Assembly (NCBI GenBank): GCA_942486035.1
Contig: CALNXK010000037.1
Coordinates: 2,384,501-2,448,500, forward strand
Direction of reading: 5' to 3'
DNA: 64,000 nucleotides
DNA from: Porites lobata
Lineage: Eukaryota > Cnidaria > Anthozoa > Scleractinia > Poritidae
The first letter of the stretch is position 1. Each line of letters starts with the position of its first letter. The notes beneath the pieces were generated by a model. The model searched no databases. It was given only the letters and a program-made list of their open reading frames with translations, and had not been told where the DNA came from. The translations under genes were made by a program, and so were the position numbers. Shown in pieces: positions 47,311 through 58,324 of the stretch.

Positions 47311-49010
47311 TAGGCACGTACAAAAGTCGGACCGGATCAACTCGGACCGCCAGTCCGGGTCGGATCAACTCGGATCGACTCGAACCAACTCGGATCGAAT
47401 AAAAAAACAAAAATAAAATAAAATTGGACTTGGATCAACTCGGAGCAATCAAAAAAATTAAATTAAATCAGCAAAACTGAAAGTTTAACCCATTTGGAGG
47501 GTTAAAAAGGCCAGTTCATCCCTTTTTTGAGGGTCGTGAAGGGGTAAAATGGGAACTGGGATTAGCCTTATTGTGGACTGGGAAAATGGGGTTTACTCAC
47601 TGGGACTGAGATTTAGCCACTGGGAATGGGATGAACAATTATAAAATGGGAATGGGATTTCTTTTCTTCAGCGGTCTTTGCTCCAATATTTTGAAATAGA
47701 AAAATAAAATTTCGTAGCAATAGACCTTGCACTTCTCAGTAGAGACCGTGAAATCAGTATTTTTCGCCTTAGCGCCAGCGGTCTAGCTACCAGCTAGCAG
47801 TGAAAGCGGAGACAGTGAGTCAGATGGGGATTGTGCAGATGATAGAATTGGTTTTCATATGGTTATGTCAACAAGGGCTGGAAGAGAAAGAGTGTTCACC
47901 AGCAGAATGAGAGATTTTCTTCAGTCCAGGTGAAGATACGTGTATCCAAATAGCGTCAATCAGTGCTTTTAATTTATTATGTGCAAGATTTTGCAAATAA
48001 CCATTAATAATGGGATTTTAGATTTGGTAACTGGGATTTTGGCAAAAATTAGCCTGGGAACTGGGATTTGGTACCCCGCTTCACGACCCTCTTTTTTGTC
48101 CGTGGCTTTCAGGCGCCATTTTGTTTTACTAGTGCCAGTTCCTCTTGGATCATGTTATAAACTCGTGGTTGGTCTCGTGGATGTGGTTGCGTTACACGAC
48201 GCGATATGGAGGTAAAATCTCGATCATCTTTCTCAATGAATTTGCTTCATTCCAAGAAAATGATAGTTTCAGTCGCCTAGAATATATATTTGCTTATAAA
48301 AGTGTACTGAATTGTTTATGAGAAAAGCATCAAAAGCCTCTGTTGATCGCATTTAGAGTAGTTACCGAAGAGTGTTTGTTTGTTTGTTCCTGTTTGTTTT
48401 TTTTCTGCAGGACTTCTGAAACTTAATTTTAATGATACACTAGTGAGCAGCACACATACATTTGCAGTGAACATTTTCAACTTGGAAGGAGGAGAAACCA
48501 TGCTCGCCCGTACAAAGGAAATTTCCATGCCCTAGGCAAGAATCGAACTCGCGACCCTCCGGTTCAGTGGTTGGAACGTCCGATAAACTTGTAGTATTCG
48601 GAGGGTCGTGAGTTCAATGCTCACCTTGGATACGAAAATTTTCGTTGTCCCGGGCGAGCATCATTTCTCCTCCTTCCAAGTTGAAAATGTTCACTGGAAG
48701 TGTATGTGTGGTGCTCACTAGTGTATCATTAAAATTAATTAAAGTAAAAATAAAATTAATTTACGCAACCACGAGTTCGTGAGAAAAAAACAAAATGGCG
48801 GGTGAAAGTTAAGTGATACCGACTGATTTTATTTTTCTTTTTATAATCCGAGTTGGGTTTTTTTTTATGATCCGAGTTGATCCGAGTCCAATTTTATTTT
48901 ATTTTTATTTTTTTATTCGATCCGAGTTGGTCCGAGTCGATCCGAGTTGATCCGACCCGGACTGGCGGTCCGAGTTGATCCGCATCCGGTCCGACTTTTG
49001 TACCCGCCTA
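47311..49010. mobile_element. 1.7 kb TIR element, 8-bp TCGAAGTA duplication
   Basis: TCGAAGTA is present at 47303-47310 and 49011-49018. The TIRs (TAGGC then GTACAAAAGTCGGACCGGAT) continue for well over 100 bp through repeated GGATCAACTCGGA units. The 8-bp duplication fits the hAT superfamily, though the TIR ends are not a classic hAT match. No transposase was seen; the centre contains sub-terminal GGGTCGTGAAG inverted copies and a SINE-like inverted pair. Confidence 0.8.
48416..48742. repeat. Inverted pair of tRNA-SINE-like sequences
   Basis: The arms include GAACATTTTCAACTTGGAAG and its complement CTTCCAAGTTGAAAATGTTC, about 90 bp each. At the centre, AGAATCGAACTCGCGACC on one side and GGTCGTGAGTTCAATGC on the other are opposed B-box-like tRNA remnants. 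This looks like two SINE copies head to head. Confidence 0.55.
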
Positions 49011-49681
49011 TCGAAGTATGACTGGACAATAAATGTCACAAAATCTACCTAAGTGTTCCCTTCAAGATTTTCTGTCTTAACGTCATCCTAACCATTTCGG
49101 CGCAAACAATAGAAACATCATCATTGACATTACCTACCGATTTCTCGCGGTCCCTGTTCAAGCAAATCGAGACTTTTTCTGGCATACTGACTGCATATTT
49201 CAACTGTAATTACTATCCTTAATATACGCGCAAGTTACTAGAGTGCCTCGTCGGGATTTTGCCTTCTGGGCGAATATGCTGCGGGGGCAAATATGCCTTT
49301 ACACTACTGAATTTGTGTCGCTCTGTGTCTCCATTCTTATAGAGACGATATCCTAGAAAATTAGAGCAAAACCACTAACCAAGAATGCAAAAAATTCACT
49401 TCCGGTTGACGTCCACCACTCAAAAAACGTCCTTTCTTCTCGACACCTAACCGCTAGCCTGTAACTGGCGTTTCAGGTCAGATCAGAGTAGCGTAGCCTG
49501 CGTAGCAGGCGCTTGGAAGTAGTGGGAGAAAGAGAGAACGGGCGCACGCGAGGGAGACACGCGTAGCGTAGCGTAGCAGTGACGAGGCTGTTGTGGAGCA
49601 CGAGGCAAGCGTGACACGGGCACTCTCTGGACGTCTCGTGTCGCGTTTGTTACGTTCAGCCGACTCACCGAGGTATCCGTT

Positions 49682-49735
49682 CCCCAGTTGTTTAAAAGGT
49701 GGATAGCGATATCCGCTGGATAAACTCAAAAGCAT
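49682..49735. repeat. GGATA-type MITE fragment
   Basis: CCCAGTTGTTTAAAAGGTGG followed by ATAGCGATATCCGCTGGATA, matching one end of the family. Confidence 0.55.
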
Positions 49736-50157
49736 TTTCTTGGATAATTTTCTGTATTCCTTTTAAAGCGTGTAACAGCGTTTTTTTTTCTTAGATCGAT
49801 TTTCCCACGAATTTTCACCATCAAATGAGCCTGACAAATCCATCGGCAAAAACCGCAGACATGAAGTTATGTTTGAATACATTTATCTTTTCCTTGTGTT
49901 ATTATTGTCCTGGGATGCGCACTCATACGGGACGGTGCTTCCAGTTTCGCGGGAAAAAATGCTGCAAAATTAAATGATGCTAACAATAAACTTATCCGCT
50001 GTGGCCGGCCAGGCTCCTGATTGTAGTCAAAATGAATTAAACTTAATTTTCTTTTAAACCTTCATTATTGAACAAAAAATTTCGCACTAACCCGAGGTTA
50101 TCCTAACCCAGCTTCGGACAATCAGGCCTCGCCAACCGCCTCGCCATTTATCATCCG

Positions 50158-53100
50158 GTGGAGCAACCGGGCCTCATTTCCAGGGTCCTTTCGACCTGCC
50201 ACGGCCACGAGAATGGTAACCTAGCCGTCTATTCACAGGAAAATAGTGGAATGTCGTGTGGAAATAAGGGACTGTTTTTGTTGAAACATGAATCGCAGAG
50301 TTCCTTAATACAGTCATTTTGGTTTGGAAAAGCACTTCAGAGAGCATATAATGAGGGGAAAGCGCTAGCAAACGTAAATTCAGTGAATGAAAATGGCGAA
50401 TTTGTGAACCCAACTGAACACAAAGAAACATCACTTTCAAGAAATGTGCACAAGTTAATCTGCGAATCCTTTGAACAGCGGGATGATGCTGTCATCTCAT
50501 GCACAGAATGCAGTATCACCAGTGCTGAGATTGAGAATTTGGAGATATGGGTGAAAATAAGTCGCCTACTTCGAGAAGGTACTGCAAGAAACCTGGTCTG
50601 TAGATAGCTGTTCAAATGCATATATGTGTCAGGGATGTAGCTGAGGAAAAACTAAGCAGGCTTTTTTATCACTCAAGCTGTCTTTCTTACTCAACAGCAG
50701 CTTCAAAATCACCCCACGTGTTTTTTTCCAGAGCAATTTGAGCTGGTGGTAAGGTCTTTTTCAGCCAGTGAAATTAGCCGCCAGTCTAGACTTGCTGCAA
50801 GTCGACTCGACCTCTCATAAGCAAAGTGAGTGAGAAAAAGCAAGTGAAGCAAGCTTCAAAGGGGTCGCACAGCGACCGAGCGAGTGACAAAAAAATTTAA
50901 AGGACTTTTAGAAAGTCTTACCACCAGCCCCAAGGGGATACTTACTCACCAAAAAAGTTAAACAGGGTGGCTCCACCCCAACATACAACCCCTCTCCCTT
51001 TTAAGTACCATTTTGACAGAAAAAGTACCCCTTTCGTTACCTTCCATTGAAAAATGGCACCCTTTTAACATGCCTAAAGTCAAAGCTCCCCTTACTACCC
51101 CTCTGGTAAGCGACCACCTCTGGTTACGACCACCTTTGTGAAACCCTGTTTGAACTGTGACTTAAACTTTGTCATGAAAAGCTCTCATAAGCAACCGCTT
51201 CCATAAGCGACGGTGACCACTTTTGGGATTATCCAATTGGACTTTTCCTTTGTTTTTAAGCTCTCGTTAGCGACCAGTCAGAGTCTTATTTACGAAAAAA
51301 TACATTGTTTAAAACACAAACTGCGAGTTTATTGAACTCATTGTTGCACTGATATTTATATTTGGGATTATTTTGGTCTAAAATATTGGATGTACAGGTT
51401 AGCCATGTCTATATCAGATATAAAGACACTCCTTAAACATTAATTTCTTTTGTTTTTCTCTTTATGAATTATTGATGAGTTTCTGAAGTTCTCGTAAGCG
51501 ACCAGCTGTAGTAATGGATCTTGTGAAATTTGTGCACCCCTCAGTAGAATATCGGTCAACACTATCGGCTGATACTCGATCAACATATCGACCGACTCCC
51601 AGTCACTCTCTCAGCCGACATTGGTCGGCCGATATGTTGAGCAATAATCAACTGAGAGTCAGCCAACCTGTCGAGCAACAGATCAGCTGATAGTGTTGGT
51701 TGGTATGTTGACCACTACCGATATGCAGCCAATACTTCACTGATACTTAGTCAACAGTATAATTATTTTTGGTCTACTCAAATTTTTGTTATTACATTGT
51801 CCATGCAGCAAGTTTTAAGGAGCACGAGTGTGTGCACGATTTTTTTTGAAAAAAATAGGGAGAAATATGGCACCGCCTTTGAGAGGTATTCAAGGACAAT
51901 CTAACGTTATAAAACGTGTGGACCAATGGCATATATCTAACAAGTTGACGTGGCGAGGCTGACATGGGATGACATCAACAACAGAACAGAAACTATAGTG
52001 CTGACCGATACTCAACCGAGGGTTGAGGGGTGTCTTTCAGAAGAAAGGATAATCAGCTGCATGATAGATTTTCCTACTCTTTCATATATTTGAACTCACT
52101 AATTCCCTACCCTTTGATATGCCTAAAGCCCGAAATAGGTACACCTTTCGGGCGGAGGCTCCATGTATAGGCCATTATAGGGAGTGCATTCCCCACCCTG
52201 CCAGCAGTCGGCTCTGCATGGTTCAATTCTACCTGTTACAGGCATCCTTTGTCAGTTGTCTTTGGGGCTGTTTGAGCGATCATGAAATGCATTTGGCAAA
52301 TTATGAATTTTAATGACAGAATGAGCATCATTCATTATATTGTGTGAGCTCAGCCATGCATTTATAAATTGTCATCAAAATGTTTTCTTGGTCTCTAGAT
52401 ATTACCACTGTGGATGCTTCAAACTGTGATTATCCTGAGGCTGTGAAAAGATTACGTCCAATGTGTTGTGCCATTCATCAATTTTTCATAAACCTGGAGC
52501 AACATGAATTCGAACAAAGCTACAAAGAGAACTTAGAGTGGACTGCATGCATTGATAGATTTATAAACTGCTTTAGTTTACTCAAGTCCTCTCACCCTGC
52601 AGATCATAACTTGTGCCTTTTATTGTTAACATCCTCACTGGAACATGCCCTAGGTGATGTGTATCTATCCTATTCTGGTGCCAAACAGTGCCCCTCTTTA
52701 TTGAAGGACTTACTGACTACACAAGAGCTAAAGGAAGTATTTGGTGATGCTGTTATCACCTTGCTTCACATTTTAATTGGTCCACCTACCAGTCTCAATC
52801 TTAGGAACGTTCTGTGGCATGGATTTGCTGCACCTGGAGAAGTGCCTACTCAGTAAGTGCCATCTTGGTGGTAACAAGTACAGTTATGTCACCTACTTTT
52901 AATTTATAGTCCCTTAGGCCAAGGTAAAAGGTCACTCTTCACATATGCCAAACCTTATGCTAAGGAGCAAACTCTATTGTTCTTGTTTACTGCATGTTTG
53001 TCACATTCTTTTGTGGCAAACAGACACTTTTGCTGGCGCTCTGCGTTTCTGCATTCATGAGTTCGTATTTCCTGAAAGGATAACTCACCTAGATTAGCAT

Positions 53101-56100
53101 AGCTACCCGCAGGCATGTTAAAATAACGTATTTCAATCTTGAAAACAAATAAAATGTATGTATGTATATATGTATGTTTGGTGCATGTGAATTTTCAAGT
53201 TTGACTCAGGTGTAAGCTATTTTTACCACAATAATTAACTCCATTATGAAAATGACCACTGATTTTAAGACAGAAAGTGACAGGCAACTAAACTGAACAC
53301 CATCATATAATGTGAATATTTTCATTATGTGTTTCTTTTATCGTTAGGTATGCCTCATTATTGTTGTTCATTACTGCATCTCTAAGCAACAAGTTGAAAG
53401 ATGCCCCATTCTCTTCAAGAGTATTAATAAGAAGACCTTTACTGAGATTATCTGGTTGCACTGGGGAAGACAACAGCATTTTCCCTTCTTTGGAACCATC
53501 TAGTATTCAGGAGATATCTGACTTATTTTGTGCAAGTTTCTTTATTATTCCAAGCATGCTTCCTCTGTGGCTTAAAGCAGTGGATTATTTCTTGATACAA
53601 AGGTACAAGTAGTACTTGTAATCACAGTCGTTATTTACACTGTTTACTGCACTAATTTGCAATCATCTAAATATGTTTTTAATAGTCAATATTTCCATTT
53701 TTCTAACAAGAATCCTGTATCTCCTCTTCCCTAATGGTTCCCTCCCCATCTCTAACAGACGGTTCCTTCCTCTCATTCACTATTGCTCCTTCCCCCTTCT
53801 TTAATGGTTCCCTCCCCCTTCTCTAATGTTCCCTCCCCTGTCCATCACTTACATGTCTTTTGTCTTTTTTTTTTTTACTAATAGTCCCCTCTCTTCTCAA
53901 TGGCTCCTTAATCTCCCCTTCTATAATTAGTTCCCTTCCTTAATACCCTATGACTTACAGTCCCTCCTCCCTTCTCTTTTGTTGCTCCCTCCACTCTTCT
54001 CTATGGCTCCTTTATTTTTTCTTATGGTTTGCTTCTTTGTGCTTGCTTCTCTCCTACGCCCTTTCCTTTCTCTTCGGGAAAGCCCTCATAGCAAACATTT
54101 CCATGACTCTTGTTCTTTGCTCCGAAGCTGCACAAAAACGTTTGCTACACAGCCTATCTTAGGGATCCCTCTCTCCTAATTAAGTCTACGTGCCTTTTCT
54201 CTAATGGCCTCCTTCTTAGCTCTTTCCATCAAGTTTGTTAATTATTATATTAACTATTACTGGTTTATACCCTGCAGATTTGACTTGTGCATTGTTCTGC
54301 TACTGCCTCAATTAGAGCATGGCTTGAGACGAGTATTTGCTTGTGTTAATAATTGTCCATCTAGAGCACTGACCGCAGAGTCTACAGTATTGTATACCAC
54401 GTTTGATGAGGTAAATAAACATATTTCCTTAGATTTATTTATTAAAACTCTCTGGCAAAACCATACACCCAAGCTTATTAAAATAAATGGACAGCTTATC
54501 AGGAGTCACCTGTTCTACACCAAAAAGGTTGAAAATGGCAGTATTTTTTTTCAAACTGCAAATGTAGGAAAGACATTCTGAAATTCTTCTTGGCCAAGTT
54601 GTAATTTTTGTACCCTGTAATTTGTTTACCCACGGAGACTTGATAGGAGCCCTCCTTGTGCCTTCTTCTGGACCAATGCCAGGGCTAGCTGGAGCTCTAG
54701 TCTTAAGCATTTATTGATACTAAGAGCTTAATTTTGATGTAACTCAGGGTTTTTATACATGGAGGACATGGGGGAGATGAGTGGAAAACCAATACAACAC
54801 TGTATGTGGGGTTGGGGTTTTTTGTTTGTCTTCATATGTCTGTCCACCATTAATTTATTCAGGGTTGTCAGTAAGTTTTGAAGTAGACAGCTGAGTTGTC
54901 AAAGTGAGCGGCCAGTCCAGGGATATTTATTAATTTAAAAAATGCCATCGGTAAAGAAATGCCAAGCAGAATAGCTGGCCGAAACTAACCAAGTAGGCGG
55001 CGATTTTTGCCAGCAGCTGGCTACTTTTGACAACCCTGTTTTATTATTAAATTATGATTCTTATCCTTCCAAATTACCCAGAATTACATAATATAATTTA
55101 ATTTGATGGCACTGAGGACATGAAATTGTGCCCTTAGCATGTTTTTGTCCATTTTTCTTGTTAGATTCTTTCACCAGTTTTACAAGATGGTTCTGACAAT
55201 CTTTTGAGACAAGAAATAGGAGAAGGCCATTTGGAATTGTTGCTTGATGTTCTTGTTCATCAGGAGGGACCAAGGATTAGGGACCACATAAGTCATGGAG
55301 AAGTTAATCTGCAGGAAATCTCACAAGAATCAGCCAATCACATTTTATGCCTATGCATCGCGTTTGCAGGATTGTACCTTTACCCAGATAAAATCAACCA
55401 AGTCAATGGTGATTACCTATTTCCAATCAGTAAAAGAATTTGTGAAATAGCAAGAAGTTACAAATCACGCTTTCATCCAGTTTCTCTTGCAAGAAAGACT
55501 GTGTGTAAACTAACACTTTCTTTATTAAAATGGCAGGATTTACCCAATCCATTTCTGGATGAATTCAGTGGTTTAGAGAGCAGTGATGAAAAATTGTCTA
55601 CACAGATTGCAGATGCCACAAGAGTTTGGGAAGAGTTAATAACATCATTGTCTGTAGATAGTGTGTCCAAGCTGTTTCCACTTCAATTTGATTTGGGAAA
55701 AGTTAATACATTTGTTGAAGTTGTGGTAGAACTCTTGAACATGGCACAATTTCCTACCCTGTACAGGCCTAAAGAGGAAATAGAGGTAGCTGTCTTACTA
55801 AGGAACATAGCACAGCATGGAATTGTAATTTCTGGACAGGTCAGTAGGAACACACTTCATCTGTAGTCTGTAGGGTTCCTCATCAAAGGTTTCTTATAAC
55901 CAAATGTGGTAAATATTTAGTAAAGTAAAGAGGTGTTGTCTCAAAAATTCAAATTTGTAAATTTATGAGATTGGTTGCCATATTCAGAAAGAACAAGTGT
56001 AAATGGGTAGGGGGTTATAAGCACCATTATGCTCTGATGCCTCCATACAATTTCTTTTAAAATAGGCCTGGATTGTAACATTTACATTCCTGGCTTATTT

Positions 56101-57541
56101 TAGACTTAAGACCTATATGGAGTCACTGGAGCATGATGTTGCTTAATATATCTCCCCACCAATTTAATTTGCTGTAAATAAACAACCTCAGTTCAAAGTA
56201 AGGTTTTTCTTTTTCAGCCATTATTTATGAATAGAGATTTTGTGGTAGTTTTTAACTTTGGTAATTGATTGAGAATAGTAACTATTTCAAGGTATACACA
56301 CACTCATTAAATGTCAATTTGTTTAATATTTTCCTTGTGGATAAAATTTGTTAATTAATTTTACAAGGAAGAAAAATAGAATGCTGAAGATTTGGTTGTC
56401 TTTTCAACCAGATCTGTGAGACAGCCTCAGTGAGATTTGAACAGTGGCAGAACAGGCAGCTAAGACAGCGACAAAGGACAAACTACAAACGACTGTGGTC
56501 ACAGGTTCCACTCATATTTGTAGCCCTGCAGTTTATTGTCATCATCATTATCATAGAACTGCTTCAACTGCCAAAGAACAGAGATCAAAGTAACAGGAAT
56601 ACTTTCATCAGGTAATAAAACTGCAGCTTTATTTTTTGTAACATGATTCAAAATCAATTGATCTAAACCCATTCAAGTAAAAGTAAAAAAACATCCATAA
56701 AAACAAAGATTTATTTTTAAGCGTCAACATTACTGTGGATACAATATAAAGAGTAAAACTAGCTAAGTAGTTTCTAAATCACTAGCTAGAATCATGGCAG
56801 TTTTGTTTTAGTACATTTATTTACAAAGTTTTCTGTCCTGGTAACCCGCATTAAATCACAGAATGACTTCTTATGTTTTCCACAAAACAGAGTCTATTAA
56901 GTAAGTTTGTGAATTTACATGCATGTTTGGAGACAACAACAACATGACATAGAGATTATGACTTGCAAATGTCACCTTTGTTTCCAAAACAACAAGCAGT
57001 TACTTTGGTAATTGTGAAGAAGAACTCCCCAGAAAACCTGTCGGTCAACTGTCGGCCGACACATTACCGACAGTTTACCGACAGGCTACCGACAGCTAAC
57101 CGACAGGCTACCGACAGTTTCCCAAAGAAGAAAATTGTTGAGAAAACACGCATTAAACATGACATAGAAACGATAATAATCTCGATAGACATCACTTACT
57201 TACCGATCGATGGTAAAACGATTTCTTCCGACATGTTTATAGAAAGCTTTTGAAATGCGAAATGGATATATTATTCGCAAAAGACAACAAGGCAATCAAT
57301 GAAATCAGTCGACTGACAGGTTTTTTGGGGACGTCTTCTTCACAATTACCGTTACTTTAATTTATCATTATTTTTCACACATTCTTGCAGGTTCCTCAAG
57401 CAATGTCTTCAGTGTACAGAGAACATGGAATCTCTATCCAGCACAACCAAAAACCGATGGGATGAATGTAGTACTGCAGCAAAGATGTTGGTGGAGTGTG
57501 TTGAACATTATTACGCCAAAAGATGTGAAGTTGTGTCATGA
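50158..57541 (+). CDS. ERMARD: ERMARD (ER membrane-associated RNA degradation protein, C6orf70), seven exons
   Basis: Exons: 50158-50578, 52399-52852, 53348-53602, 54278-54410, 55165-55839, 56412-56611, 57391-57541; phases agree. The product is 762 aa from the first ATG; human ERMARD is 678. Signatures shared with the vertebrate protein: LEHALGDVYL, SLNLRNVLWHGFA, LLLPQLEHGLRRVFA, RALTAESTVLYTTFDE, HQEGPRIRDHISHGEVNLQE and WQNRQLRQRQRTNY. A hydrophobic segment near the C-terminus (VPLIFVALQFIVIIIIIELL) is the expected membrane anchor. The human gene is linked to neuronal migration defects; its molecular action is poorly defined. The start is uncertain: the ATG at 50251 (731 aa) is an alternative, and similarity to the human protein begins only about residue 90, so the first 80-90 residues may be lineage-specific or partly UTR. 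Confidence 0.9.
50940..51290. repeat. Degenerate dispersed repeat in ERMARD intron 1
   Basis: Units such as GGTAAGCGACCACCTC, CATAAGCAACCGCTTCC and CGTTAGCGACCAG recur. A similar TAAGCGGACAC motif lies near 19400, pointing to a genome-wide repeat. Confidence 0.45.
51533..52030. mobile_element. TIR-like element rich in TCGACCGATAT motifs
   Basis: The left end has CCCCTCAGTAGAATATCGGT and CAACACTATCGGCTGA. The right end has GACCGATACTCAACCGAGGG then TTGAGGGG. Internal inverted copies centre on CGGCCGATATGTTGA. A fragment of the same family lies near 26897-26950. Confidence 0.5.
54860..55038. mobile_element. MITE with CAGGGTTGTCA ends
   Basis: CAGGGTTGTCA and TTGACAACCCTG form the TIRs; the flanks are T/A-rich (TTTATT on both sides). 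CAGGG ends are typical of hAT elements. It lies in the ERMARD intron just before exon 5. Confidence 0.6.
57007..57350. mobile_element. MITE in the last ERMARD intron, with CCGACAG tandem array
   Basis: The left end GGTAATTGTGAAGAAGAACT is the near-complement of the right end. Next to the left end, TACCGACAG-type units repeat about five times at 16-18 bp spacing (57055-57120). The right end lies about 40 bp before exon 7. Confidence 0.65.
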
Positions 57542-58324
57542 TTATTTCTGTCTGTCAAATATAAGATCAAGAAAGAAAACATAAAGTTCATTATCACCCA
57601 AAATGTTACAAATTATTTGCTTATTCGCAAGAACTGCTTTCTTTGTTTCAGACTAAAGGTGCTTTGAAATTCACAACACTTCCTGTTTCACCAGTAGCAA
57701 ATCCTTCTCTTGCAACAGTCTCAGTGACTCCGAAAATTTTTAAGGTCTTCATTTGCCTGTTTCACAGCAAGTTCTAGATATAAAGGGATGTTTAGTGTAG
57801 CAGATATTCTTCAAATAGCAGATGTTATCCATCAAGTTGTATTCTTGCTGTTCTTGCTATGCTTTTAGGCAGTAATTCAGCTATTTCTTCTACACAAAAC
57901 ATGTGAACTGTTAGATGCCATTTTCTACTAGTCTACAAAAACTAAGCAACCTTATCCCCAGGACTTCTTGGTTGCGATCCCTTTTTCTGGTACCCTGTAC
58001 TATTTGATGTCATAGTTCAGGATATCACGGACATCTTCCAAATTTGGTTATCAAGAATTAGCCATGGGATTTGAGCCAATCAGAAATGGAGAAATATTAA
58101 TGAATGGATGATAATAAACATTAGTGCAAATTCAGTTCTTAACAATGTTATCAAAGCCACTTTGTTTACAGCTCCAAGGTTGTGGCAGGGAACTTGGAAA
58201 ATACTATAGTGACTAATTCCCATGTGACAACACAGCTTTGTCTTATGCCATGTGATATTCAGATTCCCAAAACTACATCATTTCATTAGTTTTGCCACAG
58301 TTTCGTCTTAACATACCATGATAA
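57542..58324. other. Convergent intergenic region, ERMARD and cytochrome b5 gene
   Basis: This contains the two 3' UTRs. No exon or clear repeat was seen. Confidence 0.4.

Larger units (their letters stand above)
46201..50157. other. Gene-poor region between the GW-protein gene and ERMARD
   Basis: No coding exon was recognised. The main content is the 1.7 kb element at 47311-49010 and repeats near 49490-49735. The left edge should hold the promoter of the minus-strand gene. Confidence 0.45.
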
